Positions 1 through 7,557 of a DNA stretch of 64,000 bases are shown piece after piece; position 1 is the first letter of the stretch; each line of letters starts with the position of its first letter. The translations under genes were made by a program, and so were the position numbers. The DNA comes from Nocardioides sp. SR21 (GTDB lineage Bacteria > Actinomycetota > Actinomycetes > Propionibacteriales > Nocardioidaceae), in assembly GCF_022761125.1 (NCBI RefSeq), contig NZ_JAKWJR010000012.1, positions 62,001 to 126,000 of the forward strand, written 5' to 3'. The notes below the pieces were generated by a model. The model was not told where the DNA came from and searched no databases. It was given only the letters and a program-made list of their open reading frames with translations.

Positions 1-176
1 TCGAGTAGCCGCACGACCGACGAAGGAGGTCGTGACCGGCGTATCGAGACCTAGGGCCCGAGCCTGCGAGGGCTGGGATGCTGCAGCCGGGTCGAGTAGC
101 CGCACGACCGACGAAGGAGGTCGTGACCGGCGTATCGAGACCTAGGGCCCGAGCCTGCGAGGGCTGGGATCCTGCA
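1..176. repeat. Tandem 91-bp repeat, REP-like (two copies)
   Basis: Two head-to-tail copies with a 91-bp period: 1-85 and 92-176 match with a single mismatch (80 versus 171). Each copy opens with TCGAGTAGCCGC, has an internal hairpin (CACGACC pairing with GGTCGTG around a 9-nt loop) and closes with TATCGAGACC. This is the same GGTCGAG-hairpin-TCGAGACC plan as the dispersed elements at 7458 and 33691. No convincing gene lies in this stretch. The first copy starts at base 1, so the array may extend to the left. Confidence 0.85.
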
Positions 177-177
177 T

Positions 178-1182
178 CTAGAGGCCGAGGCTGCCCGCCA
201 GTCCGGTCCGCGAGCGGATGCCGAGCTTGCGGTACACGTGCGACAGGTGCCACTCGACGGCCTTGACCGTGACCACGAGCTGGCTCGCGATCTCGCGGTT
301 GGTCAGCCCGGCGGCGGCCAGCCGCGCGATCCGGCGCTCGGAGACCGTCAGCGTCGCCATCACCTCGCCCGGTGCGGGCCGCGCCGGCTGGCCGAGCCGG
401 TCCAGCAGCCGGCGGATCCGGCCCTGGAGGGGCCAGAGCTCCTCACGGCCGACGTACTCCTCGGCCCCGCGCAGCAGCGTCAGCGCCTCGTCCTGGTCGC
501 TCGCGCCGCCGGTGAGCATCAGCCCGCCGGCGAGGTCGGTCTCGATCTGGGCGGTCAGCCGGAGGGCGGGGAGGTCGGAGACCACCGCCCGCGCCTCGCG
601 CAGCAGCTCGATGCCGTCGCCGCGTGGGTCGACGATCGCGAGCGCGCGCAGGCCGAGGCCGACGGCGTACGGCGCCTCCGCGAGGCGGGCCGCCGCCAGG
701 TGGGCCCGTGCCAGCGCGGCGCCCTGGGCCCGGCGGCCGATCCGCACCTCGGCGAGGGCGGCGGCGGGCCGCCACGGCAGCAGGTCCGGGTCGTCGTCGA
801 CGAGCAGCCGTCCGGCGCGTACGAAGTGGCCGGCGGCGATCTCGGCGTCGCCGGTGGCCGCGGCCAGCTCGCCGCGCCCGAAGTGCGCGGTGGCGCCGAC
901 GAGGCCGGCCGCGTCCAGCAGCGGCACCAGCTGGTCGGCCCTCGCCATCGCGGTCGAGAGCTCACCACGGGCGAGGCGGCACTCGACGCTGGTCGCCAGC
1001 GCGGTCGCGAGGTCGACGCCGGAGATCTCGGTGCGCGGCCCGAGCGCGCGGTCGAGGTCGTCGAGCGCGTCACGGACCAGACCCGCGCGGGCGCGTGCGT
1101 GCCCGCGCGCGACGAGCGCGCGGGAGGGGTGAAGGTCGTCCCGAGCCGATGCCTCGACGGTGACCGCCTGCGGCGTCAGCAT
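178..1182 (-). CDS. LuxR-family transcriptional regulator, short form
   Basis: Predicted 334-aa DNA-binding regulator. The last ~57 residues form a LuxR/GerE helix-turn-helix (TVSERRIARLAAAGLTNREI, then VKAVEWHLSHVYRKLGI). The rest is alanine-rich helical sequence like the TPR region of LAL/MalT regulators. Those proteins are normally ~900 aa with an N-terminal AAA+ ATPase; none is seen here, and the gene just upstream is unrelated. The ATG at 1182 is chosen because a TAGGGT -10 lies 6 nt before it; a TTG at 1188 is the longest alternative, directly after a stop. Having its own promoter argues against a dead remnant, but an ancestral truncation is possible. Target genes are unknown. Confidence 0.8.
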   Translation of the reverse strand: MLTPQAVTVEASARDDLHPSRALVARGHARARAGLVRDALDDLDRALGPRTEISGVDLATALATSVECRLARGELSTAMARADQLVPLLDAAGLVGATAHFGRGELAAATGDAEIAAGHFVRAGRLLVDDDPDLLPWRPAAALAEVRIGRRAQGAALARAHLAAARLAEAPYAVGLGLRALAIVDPRGDGIELLREARAVVSDLPALRLTAQIETDLAGGLMLTGGASDQDEALTLLRGAEEYVGREELWPLQGRIRRLLDRLGQPARPAPGEVMATLTVSERRIARLAAAGLTNREIASQLVVTVKAVEWHLSHVYRKLGIRSRTGLAGSLGL

Positions 1183-1188
1183 GGGCAA

Positions 1189-1194
1189 ACCCTA
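1189..1194 (-). promoter_or_regulatory. -10 element, leaderless promoter of LuxR gene
   Basis: TAGGGT on the minus strand, 6 nt before the ATG at 1182. It fits the TANNNT-plus-6/7-nt pattern seen before many genes here. No Shine-Dalgarno sequence is present. Confidence 0.55.
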
Positions 1195-1250
1195 GGAACT
1201 GGCGGGGTCGCGGGTGACCGGAATGGCGTGGATTCACCTGGGTGGACCAG

Positions 1251-1814
1251 TCAGGTGCGGCCGAGGAAGCCCAGCAGCCGTTGGTCGTACGGCGCCTCCG
1301 CGGGCACCGGCCGGGCCGCGGAGAACCGCACCCCGCGGTCGCCCGGGTCGACCAGCCAGGTCGCTGCCTCGAGCAGCTCCTGAGCCAGCCCGGGCGGCAC
1401 CGGCACGTCACGGCCGGTGGCCCTCCCGACGTCCCAGCCGTGCACGGTGATCTCGAGAGCGGCGGTCGTGACCAGCAGCGGGCTCTGCAGGTCGACCCGG
1501 CCGGTCGCGGCCTCGAGCACGACGTCGCCCGGAGCCGGGCGGGTCCACGCCGTCACCAGGGCGACCGCCTTCGCCTGGATCGCCGGCACCGGGCCGGGCT
1601 CGCAGCCGGCGCAGCCCACCGAGACGCGGCCGCCGGCCGCCTCGGTGAACGCGTCGAGCGCGTCCTCCATGTGCGCGAGCAGGTCGCCGAGCGTCCAGGC
1701 CGCGCACGGTGTCGGCCGGTCGAGCATGTGCGGCTGCACGCTCGCCAGCTGTCCGCAGGTGTAGGCGATGGCCCGGTCGAGCAGCCCGACGGACCCGCCG
1801 AGCGTCGCGGTCAC
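1251..1814 (-). CDS. TIGR03086-type DinB-fold metal-binding protein
   Basis: 187-aa protein of the mycothiol-dependent maleylpyruvate isomerase/DinB-like superfamily. The pattern LDRPTPCAAWTLGDLLAHM near residues 30-49 and a later ITVHGWDVGRATG are typical of TIGR03086 proteins. In this superfamily spaced His residues bind a divalent metal, and characterised members use mycothiol as thiol cofactor; the substrate here is unknown. The ATG overlaps the stop of the upstream sigma-factor gene by 4 bp (ATGA), so the two are translationally coupled and probably work together. Confidence 0.8.
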   Translation of the reverse strand: MTATLGGSVGLLDRAIAYTCGQLASVQPHMLDRPTPCAAWTLGDLLAHMEDALDAFTEAAGGRVSVGCAGCEPGPVPAIQAKAVALVTAWTRPAPGDVVLEAATGRVDLQSPLLVTTAALEITVHGWDVGRATGRDVPVPPGLAQELLEAATWLVDPGDRGVRFSAARPVPAEAPYDQRLLGFLGRT

Positions 1815-2788
1815 CGACAGTCCGGCGACGGCGTGTAGTCGGCGGGCAGCCGGTCCGGCAGCCCGAACGTCTCGAAGAGACGCAGGTCGAAGAACGCGGT
1901 CACGTGCTTCACGCGATCGCCGTCCAGCTCGAGCACCTGCAGCTGGAACGGTGCGAAGTCACCGGCCGGTGTGCGCATGTACAGCCCGTACGCCGGCTGC
2001 CCGTTGGCCTGGGTCGCCAGCATCGGCATGTCCAGCGAGCCGCCCGGGCACTCGTGACCGATCAGCCAGCCGATGTTCTGCGCGCCCTTGAACCAGCTCG
2101 TGAACGGCGGCATGTCCCACGTCGCCTCGGCGGTCAGCAGCCCGACGATCGAGTCGACGTCCTTGCGCCAGAACGCGTCGACGTACCGCTCGAGCAGCTG
2201 CTGCTGCCCGGTGGTCAGGTTCGCCTCGACGGTGTCCTCGGTGAGGCCGCGCTCGGCCATCTGGGCGTGGGCACGCTGGAGCGCGGAGTTCACCGCGGCG
2301 GTGGAGGTGTCGAGCGCCTCGGCGACCTCGGCGGCGGTCCAGCGGAGCACGTCGCGCAGGATCAGCACCGCGCGTTGACGGGCCGGCAGGTGCTGCAGCG
2401 CCGCGACGAACGCGAGCCGGATCGACTCCCGCTCGGCCACCATCACCGCGGCGTCGGGGACCGGCTCCAGCCAGGCGATCTCGTGGTCGAGCTCGAGCGC
2501 GTCGCCTGCCATCGCGTCGGGTGTGCCGATCCCGGCGGGGAGCGGGCGGCGCGGCCGTCCCTCGAGGTTGGTCAGGCAGACGTTGGTGGCGATCCGGTAG
2601 AGCCAGGTGCGCACCGAGGAGCGACCCTCGAACGCGCCCGCCGAGCGCCAGGCGCGCAGGAACGTCTCCTGCACCAGGTCCTCGGCCTCGTGCACCGATC
2701 CGGACATGCGGTAGCAGTGGGCCAGCAACTCACGCTGGTAGCGCTGCGTGAGAGCCGGGAAGTCGTCGAGCTCCGTCGTCGTCGTCAT
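1811..2788 (-). CDS. ECF sigma-70 factor with C-terminal SnoaL-like domain (SigG/TIGR02960-like)
   Basis: 325-aa RNA polymerase sigma factor. Region 2 lies near residues 8-75 (QRYQRELLAHCYRMSGS, then EDLVQETFLRAWR) and region 4 near 125-180 (LPARQRAVLILRDVLRW followed by an HTH). The remaining ~130 residues look like a SnoaL/NTF2 domain, which in this sigma class modulates activity in place of a separate anti-sigma factor. The size fits the TIGR02960 family (mycobacterial SigG relatives). The ATG at 2788 follows a good GGAGG site. Reading through to an earlier start would enter glpD, so 2788 is preferred. It is co-transcribed with the TIGR03086 gene. The ligand sensed is unknown. Confidence 0.88.
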   Translation of the reverse strand: MTTTTELDDFPALTQRYQRELLAHCYRMSGSVHEAEDLVQETFLRAWRSAGAFEGRSSVRTWLYRIATNVCLTNLEGRPRRPLPAGIGTPDAMAGDALELDHEIAWLEPVPDAAVMVAERESIRLAFVAALQHLPARQRAVLILRDVLRWTAAEVAEALDTSTAAVNSALQRAHAQMAERGLTEDTVEANLTTGQQQLLERYVDAFWRKDVDSIVGLLTAEATWDMPPFTSWFKGAQNIGWLIGHECPGGSLDMPMLATQANGQPAYGLYMRTPAGDFAPFQLQVLELDGDRVKHVTAFFDLRLFETFGLPDRLPADYTPSPDCR

Positions 2789-2794
2789 GGGTGT

Positions 2795-2813
2795 CCTCCA
2801 GTCTGCCTGGAGG
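2795..2813 (-). promoter_or_regulatory. Hairpin sequestering the sigma-factor ribosome binding site
   Basis: On the minus strand CCTCCAG and CTGGAGG form a perfect 7-bp stem with a 5-nt loop. The 3' arm contains the GGAGG Shine-Dalgarno of the sigma gene starting at 2788. The hairpin lies in the 44-nt gap after glpD. It could mask translation initiation or act as a weak attenuator. Confidence 0.5.
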
Positions 2814-2832
2814 TACGACCGGCGTCGACGCC

Positions 2833-4353
2833 TTAACTCATCGCGATCCGCAACGCTCTTTCGGCGGCGGGTACGGCGAGCGCCCGGTCGGCGGGCACCA
2901 GGCCGATCCGGGTGCGCCGGTCGAGCAGGTCGTCGACGTCGGCGGCGCCCTCGTGGGTGACGCCGAAGATCAGCTCGGCGAGCGTCGCCGGCACGCCGTC
3001 CGCGATCGGCGCGAGCAGCTCCTCGTCGGACAGCCCGCTGACCTCGCGCGCGGAGTCCAGGACCAGGGCGGCGTCGGTGCCGAAGCGGCGCACCAGCCGG
3101 GCGGGGTCCTCGAGCTCGGCGAGCACCGCGCGCGGCGCCGCGCCGAGCAGCGGCAGGTCGTGCGTCCGGCACGGGCCGGCCTGGAGACCGGCCCGGGCGA
3201 CCGCCGCGTCGACGGCGTCCTCGGCCATCCGGCGGTACGTCGTGAGCTTGCCGCCGACGACCGTCACCACGCCGGTCTCGCTGGTGAGGACCGCGTGCTT
3301 GCGCGAGAGGTCCGCGGTCGAGCCCTCGTTGCTGTGCAGCAGCGGCCGCAGGCCGGCGTACGCCCCGACGACGTCGTTGCGGTGGAGCTGGTGGGAGAAC
3401 GCCGCGGACACGACGTCGAGCAGGAAGCCGATCTCGGGCTCGGACGGCTCGGGCACGTCGGGGATGTCACCGTCGACGGCCTCGTCGGTCAGGCCGACGT
3501 ACAGCGTGCCGTCCGGCTGGGGGAGCACCATGACGTACCGGTTGCTCGTGCCGGGGATCGGGCAGGCGACCGCGACCTGGAGGCCGGGGATGCTCTCCTG
3601 GCGCAGCACCAGGTGGGTGCCGCGGCTCGGGCGCAGGTCGACGCCGGGCACGAGAGACCCGGCCCAGACGCCGGCGGCGTTGATGACGCTGCGGGTGCGC
3701 ACGGTCCTGGTCTCCCCGGTCAGCTCGTCGCGCAGCTCGACCTCGGTGCCGCTCGCCGACAGCACCCGGGCGCGGGTGCGCACGTGGGCGCCCAGCTCGG
3801 CCGCGGTGCGGGCCACGTTGGTGACCAGGCGGGCGTCGTCCTCGAGCTGGCCGTCCCAGCTCAGGTAGCCGCTCCGCAGCCCGCCGCGGCGCAGCGCCGG
3901 CGCGAGCTGGAGGATCTCCGCCGCGGAGAGCCGGCGCGGGCGGGGGAGCACGCCGGACGGCGTCCGCGCGCTGCGCTTGAGCAGGTCGCCGGCCACCATG
4001 CCGTAGCCCGTGATCGCGGTGTGCACGCGGCCCGAGGTCTGGGGGAGGAGCATCGGCATCGCGTGGGTGAGGTGCGGCGCGGTGCGCTCCATGATGATGC
4101 CGCGCTCGACGGCGCTCTCGTGGGCGACGCTGAACTGGAACTTGGCGAGGTACCGGAGCCCGCCGTGCACGAGCTTCGACGACCAGCGTGACGTGCCGAA
4201 CGCGAGGTCGTGCGCGTCCACCGCGAGCACGGACAGGCCGCGGCTGACGGCGTCGAGGGCGACGCCGGTGCCGGTGATGCCGAGGCCGATCACGACGAGG
4301 TCGACGTCGGTCGGGGCGCCGGCCAGGCCGGGGGTGATCCGGGTGGCGGTCAT
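2833..4353 (-). CDS. glpD: Glycerol-3-phosphate dehydrogenase, FAD-dependent
   Basis: 506-aa membrane-associated flavoprotein that oxidises sn-glycerol 3-phosphate to dihydroxyacetone phosphate and passes electrons to the quinone pool. The Rossmann FAD motif VVIGLGITGTGVALDAVSRG lies near residues 21-40, followed by SSKLVHGGLRYL, INAAGVWAG and GGKLTTYRRMAEDAV, all standard GlpD signatures. The length is normal. The ATG at 4353 overlaps the upstream tetR stop by 4 bp. Together with the facing AGPS-like enzyme and lipid kinase it supplies or consumes DHAP for lipid metabolism; the order matches mycobacterial glpD1 (Rv2249c) as I recall it. Confidence 0.93.
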   Translation of the reverse strand: MTATRITPGLAGAPTDVDLVVIGLGITGTGVALDAVSRGLSVLAVDAHDLAFGTSRWSSKLVHGGLRYLAKFQFSVAHESAVERGIIMERTAPHLTHAMPMLLPQTSGRVHTAITGYGMVAGDLLKRSARTPSGVLPRPRRLSAAEILQLAPALRRGGLRSGYLSWDGQLEDDARLVTNVARTAAELGAHVRTRARVLSASGTEVELRDELTGETRTVRTRSVINAAGVWAGSLVPGVDLRPSRGTHLVLRQESIPGLQVAVACPIPGTSNRYVMVLPQPDGTLYVGLTDEAVDGDIPDVPEPSEPEIGFLLDVVSAAFSHQLHRNDVVGAYAGLRPLLHSNEGSTADLSRKHAVLTSETGVVTVVGGKLTTYRRMAEDAVDAAVARAGLQAGPCRTHDLPLLGAAPRAVLAELEDPARLVRRFGTDAALVLDSAREVSGLSDEELLAPIADGVPATLAELIFGVTHEGAADVDDLLDRRTRIGLVPADRALAVPAAERALRIAMS

Positions 4354-4964
4354 GGCTGGATGCTCCGCGTCAGGGCGAGCCGGAGCTCGGCGTCGAGCTC
4401 GTCGAGGGAGACCTCGTCGTCGACCATCGTGTGGGCGGAGAGCACGAAGCCGTGGGCGGCGAGCAGCATCGCGCGCGCCATCGCGACCGGGTTGCCGGCG
4501 CGGGCGGCGCCCGCCTCCTGGGCGTCGCGCAGCGCGGCGACCGTGAGCTCGAGGATGCCGTCCTGCGAGCGGCCGCGGCGGGAGAAGAGGTAGGGGAGGA
4601 TCAGCTCGGCGTCGAGGTCGACGATGCGGACGAACAGCTCGTTCTCGCGCAGCCGCTGCACGACGGCGACGATGTCGCCGACCAGCCGTTCGGCGGTCGG
4701 GGCGTCCTTGTCCTCCTCGGCCAGCGCGTCGGCGACGACACCGCCCCACTCGCGGGTCATCAGGTCGCCGAGCAGCTGCGGCATGTCGGCCCAGGTGCGG
4801 TAGATCGTCATCCGGGAGACGCCCGCGCGGCGGGCGACCTCGGTCAGGGTCGTGCGCCGCCAGCCGACGTCGAGGATGCAGTCGCGGGCGGCGTCGAGAT
4901 ACGCGTCGCGCGGTTCCTGGCGGTCGCTGAGCCCGTCGAAGCGGTTGTGACGAAGTGACGTCAT
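4350..4964 (-). CDS. TetR-family regulator of the glpD / AGPS-like locus
   Basis: 204-aa repressor. An N-terminal HTH spans about residues 20-68 (TLTEVARRAGVSRMTIYRTW), followed by an all-helical ligand domain. It is the first gene of an operon with glpD (4-bp overlap) and is divergent from the flavoenzyme gene across only 17 bp. A near-perfect palindrome fills that gap, so the protein very likely represses both directions. The position matches Rv2250c in M. tuberculosis as I recall it. The effector is unknown; a glycerolipid or acyl-CoA metabolite is a guess from context. Confidence 0.88.
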   Translation of the reverse strand: MTSLRHNRFDGLSDRQEPRDAYLDAARDCILDVGWRRTTLTEVARRAGVSRMTIYRTWADMPQLLGDLMTREWGGVVADALAEEDKDAPTAERLVGDIVAVVQRLRENELFVRIVDLDAELILPYLFSRRGRSQDGILELTVAALRDAQEAGAARAGNPVAMARAMLLAAHGFVLSAHTMVDDEVSLDELDAELRLALTRSIQP

Positions 4965-4979
4965 GTGTCACAGTGTAAC
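4965..4979. promoter_or_regulatory. TetR operator palindrome with embedded leaderless -10
   Basis: GTgtCACaGTGtaAC is a 15-bp interrupted palindrome occupying almost the whole 17-bp gap between the divergent starts at 4964 and 4982. On the minus strand TACACT (4977-4972) is a -10 element exactly 7 nt before the tetR ATG, so the operator and the promoter coincide. Confidence 0.65.
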
Positions 4980-4981
4980 GC

Positions 4982-6550
4982 ATGACGACCGAGATGCACC
5001 CCACCCGCTGGGGCGACCCGGCCCGCGCCACCGCACTCCCGGCCGAGGCCCGGGGACTCGTCGAGATGGTGTTCGGCGCCGACGACCGCCCGGCCGTCGC
5101 CGAGGCCCCGCTCGCGGCCCCCGCGATCGACCCCGCCGTCCTGACCCGGCTGGCCGACCTCCTCGGTCCCGACCACGTGCGGACCGATGACGAGACCCGC
5201 CGGCTGCGCACCCGCGGCAAGTCGACGCCGGACCTGCTCAAGGCCCGGGCCGGCGACCTGACCGACGCGCCCGACGCCGTCGTACGCCCCTCCTCGCACG
5301 AGGAGGTCGCCACCGTCCTCGACCTCGCCGCCGAGCACCACCTCGCGGTCGTGCCCTTCGGGGGAGGTACGTCCGTGACGGGCGGCCTGGTCGCCCGCCG
5401 CGAGGGCTTCGCCGGCGTGCTGAGCCTGGACCTGGTGCGGATGAAGCGGCTGATCGAGGTCGACCACGTGTCGATGACCGCGACCCTCGAGCCCGGCCTG
5501 CGCGGGCCCGAGGCCGAGGCGCTGCTCGCGGCCGAGGGCGTGACGCTGGGGCACTACCCGCAGTCGTTCGAGTTCGCCTCCATCGGCGGCTTCGCCGCGA
5601 CCCGGTCCAGCGGGCAGTCCAGCGCCGGGTTCGGCCGGTTCGACTCGCTCGTGGTCGGCCTGAGCGTCGCGACCCCGCAGGGCCGGGTCGACCTCGGCAG
5701 CGCCCCCGCGAACGCCGCCGGCCCCGACCTGCGCCAGCTCTTCCTCGGCTCCGAGGGCACGCTCGGCGTGATCACCGCGGTGACCGTCCGGGTCCGCAAG
5801 CTCGCCGAGACCAAGGTCTACGAGGGCTGGCGCTGGCCGTCGTTCGCCGACGGTGCGACCGCGATGCGCACCCTCGCCCAGGCCGGCCTGCTGCCGACGG
5901 TGCTCCGGCTCTCCGACGAGGCGGAGTCCGCTCTCAACCTCGCCGACCCCGGCGCGATCGGCGGCGACGCCGCGACCGGCTGCCTGATGATCACCGGCTT
6001 CGAGGGCGAGCCCACCGCGGTCGAGGCCAAGCGGGCCGCGGTCACCGCGCTGCTGACCACCCTCGGCGGGTCCGCGGCCGGGGAGCAGCCCGGCGAGAAG
6101 TGGGCGCACGGCCGCTTCGACGCGCCGTACCTCCGCGACTCGATGCTGGACGCCGGGGTGCTGGTGGAGACCTTGGAGACCGCGACGTTCTGGTCGAACG
6201 TCGACAACCTCTACACCAAGGTCAAGGCGGCGCTGGAGGGCTCGCTCGGCCAGCCGTCGCTGGTGCTCTGCCACATCTCGCACGTGTACGAGACCGGCTG
6301 CTCGCTGTACTTCACCGTCGCCGCGAAGGAGGCCGACGACCCGCTGCCGCAGTGGCTGGCCGCGAAGTCCGCCGCGTGCGACGCGATCGTGGCCGCGGGC
6401 GCGACGATCACCCACCACCACGCCGTCGGCACCGACCACAAGCCGTGGCTCGCCGCCGAGATCGGGCAGGTCGGCGTCTCCGTGCTGCGCGCGGTCAAGG
6501 CCGACCTCGACCCGGCCGGCATCCTCAACCCGGGGGTCCTGATCCCGTGA
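4982..6550 (+). CDS. FAD-binding oxidase, alkyldihydroxyacetonephosphate synthase-like
   Basis: 522-aa flavoenzyme of the PCMH/vanillyl-alcohol-oxidase fold. The FAD-binding loop PFGGGTSVTGG is at ~125-135; YPQSFEF plus ATRSSGQSSAGFGR (~191-215) and GSEGTLGVIT (~256) follow. The cap has SHVYETGCSLYFT (~431-443) and THHHAVG (~476), matching the catalytic Tyr and His-rich loop of alkyl-DHAP synthase (AGPS), which exchanges acyl-DHAP's acyl group for a fatty alcohol to make ether lipids. Whether actinobacteria use it that way is not settled. It is translationally coupled (GTGA) to the kinase gene and faces glpD, which makes DHAP. An alternative start is the ATG at 4994. Confidence 0.82.
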   Translation: MTTEMHPTRWGDPARATALPAEARGLVEMVFGADDRPAVAEAPLAAPAIDPAVLTRLADLLGPDHVRTDDETRRLRTRGKSTPDLLKARAGDLTDAPDAVVRPSSHEEVATVLDLAAEHHLAVVPFGGGTSVTGGLVARREGFAGVLSLDLVRMKRLIEVDHVSMTATLEPGLRGPEAEALLAAEGVTLGHYPQSFEFASIGGFAATRSSGQSSAGFGRFDSLVVGLSVATPQGRVDLGSAPANAAGPDLRQLFLGSEGTLGVITAVTVRVRKLAETKVYEGWRWPSFADGATAMRTLAQAGLLPTVLRLSDEAESALNLADPGAIGGDAATGCLMITGFEGEPTAVEAKRAAVTALLTTLGGSAAGEQPGEKWAHGRFDAPYLRDSMLDAGVLVETLETATFWSNVDNLYTKVKAALEGSLGQPSLVLCHISHVYETGCSLYFTVAAKEADDPLPQWLAAKSAACDAIVAAGATITHHHAVGTDHKPWLAAEIGQVGVSVLRAVKADLDPAGILNPGVLIP

Positions 6551-7455
6551 CCCGCTCGTACACCTTCCTGGTCAACCCGAAGTCCGGCGGCGGCGCCGCC
6601 CCCGGGGCGGTCGTCCCGGTCGCCCGCGTCCTGCGCGAGGCCGGCGCGACCGTCGACGTCACGTACTCACCCGGCCCGCAGGCGATGGCGGCAGCCGTCG
6701 ACGAGGCCGTCGGCCGCGGCGACGTGGTGGTCTCGGTGGGCGGCGACGGCATGCTGTCCTCCCTCGCCGGCCTGGTCTCCGCTGCCGGCGGCACGCTCGG
6801 GGTCGTCCCCGCCGGCCGCGGCAACGACTTCGCCCGGATGCTCGGCATCCACGACGACCCCGAGGCCCAGGCGCGGGTGCTGCTCGCCGGCGCCGTGCGC
6901 CAGGTCGACCTGATCGCGGTCACCGGACTCGGCGCCGGGCGCCGGGTGATCGCCGGCTCGGTCTACTCCGGGGTCGACGCGCGCGCCGCCGAGATCGTCG
7001 ACCGGGCGCACTGGCTGCCGCGCAAGCTGCAGTACCCGTACGCCGCGCTGCGCTCGCTCGCGACGTACCAGCCCGGTCGCTACGTCGTGTCGGTCGACGG
7101 CATCGAGCACACCTACGAAGCGGCGACGGTCGTGGTCGCGAACTCGGCGTACTACGGCAAGGGCATGCAGATCGCCCCGCCCGCCTCGCTCGAGGACGGC
7201 CTGCTCGACGTGGTCGTCATCGAGGCGGCGTCGCGGCTCGCGCTGATGCGCTCGCTGCCCCAGGTGTACGACGGCGGCCACGTCGCGCTGCCCGAGGTCA
7301 CGCTGCTGTCCGGCAAGGTCGTCGAGCTGCGCGGCACCGCCCGCGCAGGCATCCCGGTCGGCGGCGACGGCGAGCCCCTCGGCACGTTGCCCGCGCTCGA
7401 CGCCGCCCCCGCGACTGTCGAGGTGGTCCCGGGTGCGCTGTCGGTGATCGCCTGA
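6547..7455 (+). CDS. Diacylglycerol kinase-like lipid kinase
   Basis: 302-aa soluble kinase of the DAGK/YegS/LCB5 family, which phosphorylates diacylglycerol or a related lipid alcohol using ATP. NPKSGGG is at ~10-16, the nucleotide-binding GGDGMLSSLAG at ~66-76 and PAGRGNDFAR at ~88-97. The C-terminal beta-sandwich is complete. The GTG start at 6547 overlaps the upstream TGA by 4 bp. Its mycobacterial positional counterpart Rv2252 makes phosphatidic acid used for phosphatidylinositol mannosides, so a role in membrane or PIM lipid supply is likely. Confidence 0.9.
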   Translation: MTRSYTFLVNPKSGGGAAPGAVVPVARVLREAGATVDVTYSPGPQAMAAAVDEAVGRGDVVVSVGGDGMLSSLAGLVSAAGGTLGVVPAGRGNDFARMLGIHDDPEAQARVLLAGAVRQVDLIAVTGLGAGRRVIAGSVYSGVDARAAEIVDRAHWLPRKLQYPYAALRSLATYQPGRYVVSVDGIEHTYEAATVVVANSAYYGKGMQIAPPASLEDGLLDVVVIEAASRLALMRSLPQVYDGGHVALPEVTLLSGKVVELRGTARAGIPVGGDGEPLGTLPALDAAPATVEVVPGALSVIA

Positions 7456-7457
7456 CT

Positions 7458-7550
7458 GTTGGTCGAGCAGCGAGCGCCAGCGAGCGTCGTCGAGACCCCT
7501 GCGCCCGACCGCCGTCGTCGGCTCGCGGGGTCTCGACAAGCTCGACCAAC
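7458..7550. repeat. REP-like inverted repeat, complete pair
   Basis: Outer arms GTTGGTCGAG (7458-7467) and CTCGACCAAC (7541-7550) are perfect inverses. Just inside, CGTCGAGACCCC faces GGGGTCTCGAC. This is a two-armed copy of the GGTCGAG...TCGAGACC family, lying between a lipid-kinase stop and a convergent pirin stop. It could also act as a bidirectional terminator. Confidence 0.8.
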
Positions 7551-7557
7551 GTCACGC

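Noticed and set aside
1811..3172. Longer version of the sigma factor starting inside glpD
   Set aside because: The extra N-terminus is Arg/Pro-rich antisense-like sequence; the ATG at 2788 has a clear GGAGG and gives the normal family length.
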